Assembly (NCBI GenBank): GCA_006969385.1
Contig: CP030884.1
Coordinates: 372,001 to 436,000 of the forward strand
DNA length: 64,000 nt
Direction of reading: 5' to 3'
DNA from: Planctomycetaceae bacterium
Lineage (GTDB): Bacteria; Planctomycetota; Phycisphaerae; UBA1845; UTPLA1
In this document: positions 9,858 through 19,009 of the stretch, one piece after another
Numbering within the stretch: position 1 is the stretch's first letter
Layout: each line of letters opens with the position of its first letter
Made by a program: the position numbers and the translations under genes
The notes under the pieces: model-generated
Told to the model about the DNA's origin: nothing
What the model saw: the letters and a program-made list of their open reading frames with translations, nothing else
The model's database searches: none

Positions 9858-10334
9858 TTAACTTTGCGGGTTCAACACGCCCACCTGCGCCGACCCGCGT
9901 ACGACCATGTACCCCGTCTTCGCCTCGGTGATACGAATCTTCAACACCACCGTATCCGTCGACGGCGATTTCGCCTCTATCCGCCCCAAGACCAATAGGT
10001 CTTCATCGATCGGCGCCGGTCGCACGAACGTAAGCTTCATGGACTGCAGCAGCCCATTCGGCCCCGGCAAATGCATGCCCACCAACCGACTGGCCAGCGC
10101 CCCCAACAGCATGCCATGGGGAATGCGACCGTCGAGACCGTGCTCGATGGCCGCGTCGTCGCTTAGATGCATCGGGCTGGTATCGCCCGATAGCGCCGCA
10201 AAACGCTCGATCTCGTCGATTGTGATGCGATGGTGAAAGCTGGCCGTCATGCCGACGATCAAATCGTCGAACGTGAGCGCGTTGTGCGGATCGAAAGGCT
10301 CGTCGTACATACGATGCGCGGGTAGTTCTGCCAT
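9858..10334 (-). CDS. MaoC-like (R)-specific enoyl-CoA/ACP hydratase
   Basis: 158 residues forming a single hotdog domain. The hydratase signature includes FAALSGDTSPMHLSDDAA, with the catalytic Asp in SGDTSPMH and the His near residue 57, and then GRIPHGMLLGALASRL. Members hydrate trans-2-enoyl thioesters to (R)-3-hydroxyacyl thioesters or perform the reverse step. It is the first gene of a three-gene minus-strand block with acyl carrier protein (28 bp downstream) and GT2, so an acyl-ACP substrate is plausible. The start has no good Shine-Dalgarno site; an ATG eight codons later is an alternative. Confidence 0.88.
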   Translation of the reverse strand: MAELPAHRMYDEPFDPHNALTFDDLIVGMTASFHHRITIDEIERFAALSGDTSPMHLSDDAAIEHGLDGRIPHGMLLGALASRLVGMHLPGPNGLLQSMKLTFVRPAPIDEDLLVLGRIEAKSPSTDTVVLKIRITEAKTGYMVVRGSAQVGVLNPQS

Positions 10335-10583
10335 GGTGCGTTAAATATCCAATATCTTTGATCGGTCGATGATCAACGACTCACGATCGAACCGACGCGA
10401 TGTCTTCCCCAATTCTCCGTCTGATAACCAAGAAACATCGGCCAAATTCGCGCGCCTGCTGCAGCAGATTTCGCGTTTCGATCCGCCACTCGGGGCTGGC
10501 CATATCAAGCGCGCATAAGCTTGCCGACGATACCCATGATAGGCATCATGCTGATGTCAAACGTCAATTCCCCGAGGGCGAAC

Positions 10584-11273
10584 ATGCAAGAATTGCTTAT
10601 CGAATCGGAAGCCGAGCGTCGTGGCCTCGACCGCCCCGTCGGCACGCGCCATTATCGCGCCTTCGTCGGCCCCACCCAACGCTACGACCTCATGTCGGCC
10701 AACCAGTTCCATGTCATGTGCCGCCTCGGCCTGCGCGAAGACCATTACCTGCTCGACATCGGTTGCGGTTCGCTGCGGGCTGGTCGCCTGTTAATGGCCT
10801 ACCTGCTACCCGGTCGCTACTTTGGCATCGAACCCGAACGTTGGGTGCTCGAAGAAGGCATTCGTGCCGAAACCGGCCGCGAGTTTATCAAGTTGAAAGC
10901 GCCCAGCTTCGACCACAACCGCGACTACGACCTTAGCGTCTTTGGCCGCTCGTTCGATTTCATGTTGGCCCAGTCGATTTTCACTCACACGCCAGTCGCC
11001 GAAATTCGCAAATGCTTCGCGAACGTCGCTAGCAGCCTGCGACCGACCGGCCTGTTTGCGGCCACCTTCAAACAAGACGACCACGAAGATTACACCGGCG
11101 ACGAATGGATCTACCCGCACCAGGCACGCTATCGCCGTGACACGATGCGCGGCCTCGCCGAAGACGCCGGCCTGTGCATCAGTTTTCCCGAGTTCGATCA
11201 TCCCGGCTTGCAAACGTGGATGATTCTCAGTCGCGCCGAGCGCGGCCCTTGGCAAGAAACCGACGCCGCCTAG
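10584..11273 (+). CDS. SAM-dependent methyltransferase (class I)
   Basis: 229 residues. The SAM-binding motif I is YLLDIGCGSLRAGRLLM, followed by GRYFGIEPERWVLEEG (acidic loop) and FDFMLAQSIFTHTP (motif IV/post-I region). The end is a typical beta-strand pair, FAATFKQDD and QTWMILSR. I chose the ATG at 10584 because GAGGG lies five bases upstream; the frame is open from 10521 with other ATGs. The GSCFA gene follows 17 bp downstream, so they form an operon. The substrate is unknown; an O-methyltransferase for a surface glycan is a reasonable guess from context. Confidence 0.82.
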   Translation: MQELLIESEAERRGLDRPVGTRHYRAFVGPTQRYDLMSANQFHVMCRLGLREDHYLLDIGCGSLRAGRLLMAYLLPGRYFGIEPERWVLEEGIRAETGREFIKLKAPSFDHNRDYDLSVFGRSFDFMLAQSIFTHTPVAEIRKCFANVASSLRPTGLFAATFKQDDHEDYTGDEWIYPHQARYRRDTMRGLAEDAGLCISFPEFDHPGLQTWMILSRAERGPWQETDAA

Positions 11274-11290
11274 TCCGAAGTGCCATCTCC

Positions 11291-12274
11291 ATGACGACCG
11301 CGACCAACGACACCAAGCCCGAGTTCTATACCGCCCGCGCGCAGGCCCAACCATACAACCTGCCCGAACGCAGCTATTGGAATGCCGAACGCTTCGACCA
11401 CGATCATCTCGGCATCGATCTTGCGCCCTACTTCGACCTAACGCCCGACGACCGCGTGTTGGTCCTTGGCAGTTGTTTCGCGCGCGATTCGATGCATGGC
11501 ATGCTGCAGCGCGCCGTCGGGCGATTATCCAAAAGCGTCGGCGAGCCGCTCGGCGTGCAACTCGGCCATAAATACAACGCACCAAGTTTGCTGCAGGCGC
11601 TGCGCTGGGCGCGAGAAAACTCCTTTAACGAAGACCTGCTGATCGAACTGACCGACGGCGATTGGTTTGACGGCCACCTGCACCCGGTTTGCCATCAACC
11701 GAGTCGTGAGGCCGCGTTGCAACGACACAGCGATGCGCTAAGGGCGCTCCGTAAAGACCTTCAGCAAGCGACCGTCGCCGTGTTGACGTTCGATAACATC
11801 GAATACTTCGTCGACTGCCGCACGAACGCACTATTCAACACGCCGCCGCCGGTCGATCTGATCGATTCGTTTCAAACTCGATTTGCATTCCATCGCGCCA
11901 CGGTCGAAGAAACGCAGCGCGATATCAAAGCGATCTGCACCGAACTCTGGAACGCCAATCCGTCGCTGCACATCATCGCCGCCGTCTCGCCGATTCCCAT
12001 CGACGCGACGTTCTCCGGCGACGACGTATTGGTCGCCAATCAACTGGTCAAGTCGACGTTGATCGTGGGTTTACAATCCGTTGTGCGAGAGTTCGCTCTG
12101 CAAGATAGGCCGATTCAGTATTGCCCGACGTACGAACTGATCGCGCTACAGCCCCAACGCGACAACGTTTGGCGCAAACGCGACCTCAACGACCAACCCG
12201 ATGGTCGCCATCTGCAAGACGCCTTCGCCCGCCGCGTGCTAACGCCGTTGGTCAAAGCCGCAGCCATTGCATGA
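11291..12274 (+). CDS. GSCFA-domain protein
   Basis: 327 residues containing the name-giving motif VLVLGSCFARDS near residue 55, followed by LGHKYNAPSLLQALRWA and AVLTFDNIEYFVD. The family is related to SGNH/GDSL esterases and acyltransferases, with the serine of GSCFA as the likely nucleophile. Members are commonly found beside glycan-modification genes. There is no signal peptide, so it is probably cytosolic. The start is the ATG 17 bases after the methyltransferase stop; a longer frame exists but overlaps that gene. Acetyl- or acyl-transfer to a saccharide is an inference from fold and context. Confidence 0.85.
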   Translation: MTTATNDTKPEFYTARAQAQPYNLPERSYWNAERFDHDHLGIDLAPYFDLTPDDRVLVLGSCFARDSMHGMLQRAVGRLSKSVGEPLGVQLGHKYNAPSLLQALRWARENSFNEDLLIELTDGDWFDGHLHPVCHQPSREAALQRHSDALRALRKDLQQATVAVLTFDNIEYFVDCRTNALFNTPPPVDLIDSFQTRFAFHRATVEETQRDIKAICTELWNANPSLHIIAAVSPIPIDATFSGDDVLVANQLVKSTLIVGLQSVVREFALQDRPIQYCPTYELIALQPQRDNVWRKRDLNDQPDGRHLQDAFARRVLTPLVKAAAIA

Positions 12275-13017
12275 CGTTTTAAAAAATGAGACGAGACGAT
12301 TAAGCATCCACTTTGGGTAACCGTTATTGGTTGTAATCCACTCCAAGCGAGGGTTTGATCGCAGCGCCTAAGAATTTGCCCTCCCTCTCAGAGATGTGCG
12401 ATGGCAGGGTTGAATTACCTTAAGAAATTCAAATCATTAGACCAATTCACGAATGATTGCAACCTTGGATGGTTTGTTAGCATACGCCGGCTATTAGCCG
12501 GTGCCACGGCGCAACCATCGCTCTCAATCTTGAACAAGTCTAGAGTGAACAAATACCATGTGTGGCGATCCTGCTGCAGCTCAGTCAATTAAACTTAGCT
12601 TTAGTCAGTCGCTATGTGCCCGAATCGAATCTTTACGCCGAAGGCGTTACACCACTTAGCCCGGGGTTGACGCGTAGCGGCTACCCTGGGTTACGTGGTT
12701 CCTTAACACAATCAACTCTGAAAGAGTTGCGGCATGAATCGCGCAGAGAATGACGCAACCCCATTGGGTTTGGAAATCGGATTGAAACCGATTACCTCGG
12801 GTAGCCGCTGTTGCGGCAACCCGAGGCTGTTTGGCGTAACGCCTTTGGCGTATTTGCTTTTTGCGATCCCGTCGCAGCGACATTATTTCGCGGCTTCGAT
12901 CCGACCCATCGAATCAGTCGGTATATCTCAGCCTACTAGGATTATCTGCAACCGCTCCTTAATTGACATCAAACGCAAATTAATCGCATTCGATAATTGC
13001 ACATAACCTCTTGCCAC
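12275..13017. other. Long intergenic region carrying repeat elements
   Basis: There is no credible gene here. An open frame at 12401-12592 has no family features and contains a dispersed palindrome, ccggctattagccgg (12488-12502). The 12635-12856 part is one copy of a long multi-hairpin repeat (separate entry). The rest, about 12857-13017, is A+T-richer and featureless. Confidence 0.6.
12635..12856. repeat. Multi-hairpin dispersed repeat, copy A
   Basis: Homologous to 47047-47272 over its whole length. It folds into successive hairpins: acgcc-gaa-ggcgt (12635-12647), caactc-tgaaa-gagttg (12713-12729) and cctcgggt...acccgagg (12795-12802 with 12819-12826). Between copies the arms change in a compensatory manner (see findings). 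It contains no gene. Confidence 0.85.
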
Positions 13018-16000
13018 CTACGACCCCGTAAACACCTGTTGCATCTGAGCGAAATCGAGCAAGTCCACATCCGAGTCATCGTCTCCGTCGAATTCGAGGC
13101 AGACATTGCCGCTTACGTACGGATCGTCCGGGCCGCGGTAGCAGAATTGAAACACGTTGAAATCGGTGGCGTCCACATCGCCGTCGTCATCGAAGTCAAA
13201 CGGCAACGGTGCGGCGTTCAACAGAAAATCGATCACGCGTTGCATGATCATCGCGCGCACGCCCGCATCACCGATCGCTTCAAACGGGAAGCCAAACGTT
13301 ACGGCATTGTGCGTGTTGCCGGTGAACTGAATACCCGCGATGCCGCCCATGCCGCCGACGTAGTTGAGGCACGTCACGCCGTCCGTCGCCGCTAACAAAC
13401 GATCCGGCGAGCGCACGTCATAGGGCGCACCCGCCGCCGGCGAAAAACTGACCGACGCGATATCACTTAAGATACCACCGGCAGCGCCCGCCGCCTGCTG
13501 CGTTTCCGCGTCGTCACCGGCATAGCCGATCTGCAAGGCGCTATTCGCAAAGACCGCCCCGCCGCTTTGATTGATCAGGTCGAAGGCAATGTTTGAACCG
13601 CTCACAAATAATGCGCCGCCTCCCGCAAAGAAGTCGTTCAAGCGCGCCTGCTCGTTGGCATCGAACGTTTCATCATCCGTGCTTTCGCTGCCCAATATCC
13701 ATACGGCGATCGAGTAGGCGCTCAGATCGATATCCTGATTGGCAACGGCTTCGTTCGACGTCGACGCAAACCCGATGTCGTTGGCCGCCAGCGCTTCGGC
13801 GTGTTCGATCACGTAGTCGTAAGAATTGCTGCGCCGCCACTGCTGCCGCTCGAGCGAATCGCCCGCATAAGCCGGCGGCTGCGTGAACGATTGAATCGGA
13901 TTCAGTTCGCGCTGCAATCGATCAAAACCGTTCACGATCAACACGTCAGCCGTGCCCGTGCTCGGTCGTCGCACGGCCAACACCTCCGTCGGCATCGACT
14001 CACCACCGGCGTTGGTTGCGGCCACGCGGAAATAGCGCGTTTCGCCCACGGCCAAGCCCGAGACGACCGTCGAGGTCACATTCCCCAACTCGATCGCATC
14101 GCCAAAGCCGCGCCCATTGCTCGATTGATACACCACGTAGCCCGTCGCCGCGTCGCCGCGCGCGCTGTCCACCAGCGGCGCATCCCACGAAATCAACACA
14201 TCGCCGCCGCCCAGATCTTCGATACTCGGCGCTTGCGGCGTATCCGGCAGGAACACCAACGGCACGAGGCTACCGGGCAGCGAATTCAGAAATCGCACGA
14301 TCCCCTGCACGCACGACCGCGCCATCGCCCGGCGCACGCGTGCGTCGCGCAGCAACTCCGCGTCGGTCTCGTTGTCGTGAAACGCCAACTCGACCAACGT
14401 CGCATCGAACTCGTCGCTATTGTTGCCCGTGCTGATCGCGCCGTAGGAGCCCGTTAGCGTTGGACTGGCCCGATCGATCCACGCGTGTTCAAACTCATCA
14501 TCGATGAGCAACATATCGGCATCGAGTTCGTCAGACAGGATATTGGCGAAACTCGATTGATTCGTCGTGGAACCGGTGTTGGTAATCAAACAAAGTTGCC
14601 CGCGCGCTAAACCATTGAACGCGTTGGTATGGAACTCCAAGTGCACGCGCTTCCAACGGTCGACGAGCACGCCGCCGGGCGGAACTTGGTTCATCTCGCG
14701 CGCGATCCGCGCGCCCGACCCGATATTGTCACTCAGATCGTCTAGGCCACCGACATCCCAAATGCCCGAGCTAAAGTTCACGGCATTGTTGCCGAGTTGG
14801 CTTTCCGCCCAATAGCGTTGCGCTTCTTCGTCGCGCGCAAAACCGCTCGCCGTGCCCGGGCCGGGTCGCACCACATCGCCGATACCGCAACCGAAGCGCA
14901 CCGCGTCGGCAACCACGATGCCCGCATCGGGCGACGCGTTGGAGACTTCGACGTAGTTATCCGCACCGGCTTCGAAGTAATATTCACCGAGCCAAACCCA
15001 ACCGTTACCCACATCGCGATGATCGACCACGACCTCCGTTACGCCGCCGCTGTGCGCCACGCGATACGTTTGTCGTACACGATTGGTACCGCCAATCGCA
15101 AAACCAAAGACCGGGTAGTAATCCGTCGCCGCAATCGCCGCGGAAAAGCGCGCCGTCGCGCTTTCGGTCGGCGCTGCCGTCGAAAACCGATACGGAACGC
15201 CCGACAGCGTGACGCCGTTTTCAAAGTACTTGGTGCCGCTGCTATCGCTCCACGTGCCGGTGTAACTCACGCCCGGGTCATCGTTATCGAGAATGATCTC
15301 AATCGGTTGCCAACCGGTCGGACGAAGCGGCACGACCGTAGCGCCGGCGTTGTGGGCAAACTGAATGAAGTAGTTGAGTTGATCGATGTTGCCGTAGTCC
15401 TCGGCCATGCCGTTTAAGATCGGGCGCTGCAGGGCCCAACTGCTGCCGCCCGCCGTCCAACCGTGACCGGCGGATGCGTACACGACCACGCCACTCAACG
15501 CGCCGGTCGGTTGGCGCGACGAACTCGTCACCGAACTGCCCGAGCGCGGCGCTGGGTTCGCGTCACGGTTGGGCACCAGCGCCTGTGCAACATCGGTATC
15601 GGGGGTTGGCAGCTCCGGCGGGATCGGCGCGGCGGGTACGAAATAGTCGAGCGTGTGATAGCCGCCGCGCGCGCCCCATCGCGCCCGTACCATCACGCCA
15701 CCAAAGGCCGAATCGTGCAGATAAGGCATCGACAGCGACTGGCTAAGCGCGGCCATGTCGATCGACGACAGCATCCAATCGCCTGAGTCGTGCGGCAGCG
15801 TGAGATCGATCTCGAGCAGTGTTTCACTCCAACAGGCGCGATCGACCACACACCCCGCGGGCAACAACCGCGTTCCGGTTTTTCGCACCAGCGCGCCGGC
15901 AGCCGTAACGATTTTTTGCGCCGTTTCGACCACATCTAAATCGCCGACCTGTCGCACCGGATGCCCGGCGGCGTGATAGACCGCGCTTTCATGGCTCGAA

Positions 16001-16080
16001 TCGCCTTGATGGGCATGGCCGAAATTCGCGTTGATAAAAATGATGGACAAAGCCAATAGGCTGAAAATTCGCCGATTCAT
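13018..16080 (-). CDS. Secreted N-acetylmuramoyl-L-alanine amidase-like protein with golvesin-like, FnIII and dockerin modules
   Basis: 1020 residues. The start at 16080 has GGAG five bases upstream and begins a signal peptide (IFSLLALSIIFINANFGHA). An amidase_3-like core is split: SGVVVYASAGHGWT supplies the first zinc histidine (~200). After an inserted beta domain (~275-405) resembling golvesin C-terminal modules, HLEFHTNAFNG and VELAFHDNE supply the later motifs. An FnIII-like domain follows near 640-730 (PQAPSIEDLGGGDVLISWDA). A domain with a Rossmann-like pattern lies near 735-930. The C-terminus holds two calcium loops, FDFDDDGDVDATDFNVF and FDGDDDSDVDLLDFAQM. It probably cleaves or binds peptidoglycan outside the cell; activity is unproven because the catalytic region is divergent. 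Confidence 0.8.
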   Translation of the reverse strand: MNRRIFSLLALSIIFINANFGHAHQGDSSHESAVYHAAGHPVRQVGDLDVVETAQKIVTAAGALVRKTGTRLLPAGCVVDRACWSETLLEIDLTLPHDSGDWMLSSIDMAALSQSLSMPYLHDSAFGGVMVRARWGARGGYHTLDYFVPAAPIPPELPTPDTDVAQALVPNRDANPAPRSGSSVTSSSRQPTGALSGVVVYASAGHGWTAGGSSWALQRPILNGMAEDYGNIDQLNYFIQFAHNAGATVVPLRPTGWQPIEIILDNDDPGVSYTGTWSDSSGTKYFENGVTLSGVPYRFSTAAPTESATARFSAAIAATDYYPVFGFAIGGTNRVRQTYRVAHSGGVTEVVVDHRDVGNGWVWLGEYYFEAGADNYVEVSNASPDAGIVVADAVRFGCGIGDVVRPGPGTASGFARDEEAQRYWAESQLGNNAVNFSSGIWDVGGLDDLSDNIGSGARIAREMNQVPPGGVLVDRWKRVHLEFHTNAFNGLARGQLCLITNTGSTTNQSSFANILSDELDADMLLIDDEFEHAWIDRASPTLTGSYGAISTGNNSDEFDATLVELAFHDNETDAELLRDARVRRAMARSCVQGIVRFLNSLPGSLVPLVFLPDTPQAPSIEDLGGGDVLISWDAPLVDSARGDAATGYVVYQSSNGRGFGDAIELGNVTSTVVSGLAVGETRYFRVAATNAGGESMPTEVLAVRRPSTGTADVLIVNGFDRLQRELNPIQSFTQPPAYAGDSLERQQWRRSNSYDYVIEHAEALAANDIGFASTSNEAVANQDIDLSAYSIAVWILGSESTDDETFDANEQARLNDFFAGGGALFVSGSNIAFDLINQSGGAVFANSALQIGYAGDDAETQQAAGAAGGILSDIASVSFSPAAGAPYDVRSPDRLLAATDGVTCLNYVGGMGGIAGIQFTGNTHNAVTFGFPFEAIGDAGVRAMIMQRVIDFLLNAAPLPFDFDDDGDVDATDFNVFQFCYRGPDDPYVSGNVCLEFDGDDDSDVDLLDFAQMQQVFTGS

Positions 16081-16285
16081 GCCAACTCCAAGTTGCTCGT
16101 GATGAAGCACTTATCCTAATTATTCGGCGACACGCACTTCAAGCAACGCACCGCAAAATGGTGCCAAACCGTCGCGCACAGCACCAATGCGCAAAGAAAC
16201 GTCCGGCCAACCCGTGAGGTTTACCGGACGAATGGGTTCTATCGAATTACGGCACCGCTACAACCGCAATGGGATTCGCGGCGTG

Positions 16286-17308
16286 TTACTGCCAGCTACC
16301 GTTCCAGACGGCGTTGGTCGGACCGGGATTCACGCGGGCCGGGCTGCGCGTGCCGGGGAAGCCGTAAAGCAACTCGAAACCGGCACCTACCACGTAGCGC
16401 TTGGATCGAATCGACTCACCGTGGCCGTCAAAGAAGACGGTATTGGTTTGACCATCCTGCTTGGCGCGGCGTGCGGCCGTTGCTTGCGCGTCGCGATCCG
16501 ACGTGTAACTGTAACCGGCGCGGGCGGCGGCACTATTGCCGTGCGGCGGTACAAACGGAAGCCCCAGCCCCGTAAATTCAACTTGATACGTGCCTTCCTG
16601 CGACAGTTCTGGATTGCTCGCATTACTGGCCGGTCGATACCACGCATCCGCCATCATCCATTCATCGCCGGTCTGTTTCACGCGTGTGATGATCTGCGGC
16701 GGGTTCTGTTGCTCCAACGCAATGCCGTTCGGGTCGCCGGCATTTTGCGAACTGAAGCCGAAATAATGCGGCGGATTGGTCGCACGGGTATTCGGGAACG
16801 TATCGGGGCCGTAGTTGTTTAATGCGTAGTACGTCGGATACACGTGGTAGCCGATGGTATTGCTCGATTGCTCGAAATTGCTGAGCGGATTCTGGCCGAT
16901 CGCCGACGGGCAGGTCGAGACCTTATCCGCCACGCTGCCGGTCGCCTCCGACAAATCATTCATCGTGGTGCGAAGCTTGTACGTAAGAAAGCGATTCTGG
17001 AACCATTGAGCCGTTGCCGGCGCCATCGGGGCGTTGGGATTGTTCACCAGCGCGTCCAACCCCTGATCGAGGTACACGGCCGGGTGTAACGGCCCCGGTA
17101 GCGACGCGTTGACATCGGAAACCGTGTACGACGCGATGCCCTGCCCCAAACTGCGAAGATTGCTGAGACATTTGACCCGCTGACCTTCGCGCCGGGCGGC
17201 ACTCAATGACGGTAATAAAATCGCGAGCAGCAATGAGATGATCGCAATGACGACCAACAATTCAATGAGCGTGAAACCGAAAGATCGATGCTTTGGAGTA
17301 GGAATCAT
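16286..17308 (-). CDS. Pseudopilin-like protein with prepilin N-terminal methylation motif
   Basis: 340 residues. The class III leader ends [14 protein letters not shown], so prepilin peptidase would cut after the G and methylate the F. The hydrophobic N-terminal helix is followed by SAARREGQRVKCLSNLRSLG, typical of planctomycete type II secretion G-like proteins. Near the end is TVFFDGHGESI, an H/D-G element common in the same family. The start at 17308 has GGAG six bases upstream; a longer frame adds 13 residues. It should be anchored in the cytoplasmic membrane and may be part of a secretion or pilus-like fibre. No other assembly gene is adjacent. A promoter candidate lies about 160 bp upstream. 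Confidence 0.87.
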   Translation of the reverse strand: MIPTPKHRSFGFTLIELLVVIAIISLLLAILLPSLSAARREGQRVKCLSNLRSLGQGIASYTVSDVNASLPGPLHPAVYLDQGLDALVNNPNAPMAPATAQWFQNRFLTYKLRTTMNDLSEATGSVADKVSTCPSAIGQNPLSNFEQSSNTIGYHVYPTYYALNNYGPDTFPNTRATNPPHYFGFSSQNAGDPNGIALEQQNPPQIITRVKQTGDEWMMADAWYRPASNASNPELSQEGTYQVEFTGLGLPFVPPHGNSAAARAGYSYTSDRDAQATAARRAKQDGQTNTVFFDGHGESIRSKRYVVGAGFELLYGFPGTRSPARVNPGPTNAVWNGSWQ

Positions 17309-17632
17309 GGACGACTCCGATTTATTTGGTAATGACATGAAAGACACTCAATCTGCATAGGCGACACGATTGTAACGCCCTTACCCTCGCAAACGAAATG
17401 GTTATGACATCATTTCGCACAGACTCATCTGATTTGAAAATGTCAATACTAACCACTTCGCCGTAACTCTATATTATAACAGAGTTTGTGACGTATTTGC
17501 AATAGTATTTGAATCGATATCTCCCCCGCTCCCGACAGGCCTCACTCCAGAAGCCACCCACTCCGTAACCTTATGATTAAAAAGGGCTTGTAACGGGAGG
17601 CCGACCTACCATCGTAACCGCCCCCCAAATCC
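17309..17632. other. Intergenic region upstream of the pseudopilin gene
   Basis: It contains the candidate promoter at 17473-17502 and no ORF. No terminator for the amidase gene ending at 17633 could be recognised. Confidence 0.5.
17473..17502 (-). promoter_or_regulatory. Candidate sigma-70-type promoter
   Basis: On the minus strand, TTGCAA (17502-17497) and a perfect TATAAT (17478-17473) are separated by 18 bp in an A+T-rich segment that also holds the inverted repeat aactct...agagtt (17465-17486). It would drive the pseudopilin gene with a leader of about 155 nt. Confidence 0.45.
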
Positions 17633-18802
17633 CTATCCGCCGTATTCGACTGTGAAATACGGATTCAACACCGAGTTCTTGTTCATGTTTTGAAACTGAA
17701 CCTCAACCTGATATGAACCCGGCGGTCGTTCGACCGGTGCCTCAACCCTCAGCAAATAGCGCGATCCATCATCGTGAAATTCGTGCTGCACGCGTCGGCC
17801 ATCGATTCGGACCGCAATGGTATCCGGCAGGATCATATTGCGCTCGTGCCCCCAAGCCTTGCGACGGCGCAAGCCGTCATCGAGTTCGAAGACAATACCC
17901 GATTCGTTCGAGACGGTAGGCGTCATCGTCATTGCTTCGATCGGCATTGCCGAACGCTTATCCGCCCCACCATCTGCCGCGCGTAATTCGTTTGGACTCG
18001 CAATCAACCGCGCTCGCGGCAAGCCCGCCGCCGCGTAGCGCGCCAACCCGATGAACAGTCCATACGCTTCGCGCAAGTTGTATTCCGGCCGACGCAGTCG
18101 CTGCTCCTCATCCGGATTCGTGAAGAACGAACTTTCGCACAACGCGGCAGTCACCTTTGCATGGCGCAACACGGCAAAGCCATCTTTGTACATCAGGTGA
18201 TCGCTTTTCAATGGCACATCGGTAATGCGCGGTAAGGCCAACGCGTCATATAGCCCGTCGCACAAATACCGCGCGAGATCGAGATTGCTCGGACGATATG
18301 AAACTTCACCGTGATACCAGACGGTCGTGTAGTTCACCTCGGGCTTGTTATCGATCGCGTTGTGATGCAGCGAGACGAACAGGTCCGCGCCCCAGTCGTT
18401 CGCAATCGCGGCGCGTTCTTCGTAGGTCAGCAGAACATCATCCTCGCGCGTCATTTTGACATCTGCATCGCAAGCCACCAGAAAATCGCGCAGGTATTGA
18501 GCCACGCGCAGATTCATCTCGGCCTCGCGCACGCCCGTCGGCCCGCGCTTAAAGCCGCGCCGATCCGCGTCGCCGCCATGGCCCGGGTTCAGGCAAATCC
18601 TCACGCCTTTTAGAAACTTGGCGTATGGCGGAATGGGGTAGGCGTCGGTCCCCACGCGGCGCGCGGCGTAATCATCCGGGGCGTCGATCAATGTGTTGAC
18701 CGACAGCATCGGGTCGCCATCGATCGACGAACTCGGCGTATGGCATCCGGTCGCAAGACACGGCAGTGCTACGAAAAGAAGTATCAAGATATGAGCTTTC
18801 AT
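17633..18802 (-). CDS. N-acetylmuramoyl-L-alanine amidase (amidase_3) lipoprotein
   Basis: 389 residues. A lipoprotein signal ends in the lipobox LATGC (Cys 20). The amidase_3 domain spans ~65-260. Zinc ligands are the His in CLNPGHGGDADRRG, the Glu in GVREAEMNLRVA and the His in LFVSLHHNA; the catalytic Glu is in ALCESSFFTN. It hydrolyses the amide bond between N-acetylmuramic acid and L-alanine in peptidoglycan. A C-terminal beta domain (~280-389) contains ANDGLRRRKAW-like strands of unknown role. The start has AAGGA six bases upstream. The gene lies in the same minus-strand run as the pseudopilin and the larger amidase-like protein. Confidence 0.92.
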   Translation of the reverse strand: MKAHILILLFVALPCLATGCHTPSSSIDGDPMLSVNTLIDAPDDYAARRVGTDAYPIPPYAKFLKGVRICLNPGHGGDADRRGFKRGPTGVREAEMNLRVAQYLRDFLVACDADVKMTREDDVLLTYEERAAIANDWGADLFVSLHHNAIDNKPEVNYTTVWYHGEVSYRPSNLDLARYLCDGLYDALALPRITDVPLKSDHLMYKDGFAVLRHAKVTAALCESSFFTNPDEEQRLRRPEYNLREAYGLFIGLARYAAAGLPRARLIASPNELRAADGGADKRSAMPIEAMTMTPTVSNESGIVFELDDGLRRRKAWGHERNMILPDTIAVRIDGRRVQHEFHDDGSRYLLRVEAPVERPPGSYQVEVQFQNMNKNSVLNPYFTVEYGG

Positions 18803-19009
18803 CTACGTCCTTTCATTTGCAAATCGAATACTCACGCAGATTTGGCTCCATGATTGAGACAAAGCCGCAGATCCCAGCCGCGCGATGGTGCGGCAACGGC
18901 ATCAAATTCACACCATTCCAAAGCCTTTGCAACATCTTGCTTACTCGGGCAGACTATCGCGGTCAATTGCGACAGAACATTATCAATCGAAATCTCGGAG
19001 TTTATTCGT

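Noticed and set aside
12401..12592. 63-codon ORF in the long gap after the GSCFA gene
   Set aside because: It includes a dispersed palindrome (ccggctattagccgg), lacks a good ribosome site and has no recognisable features.
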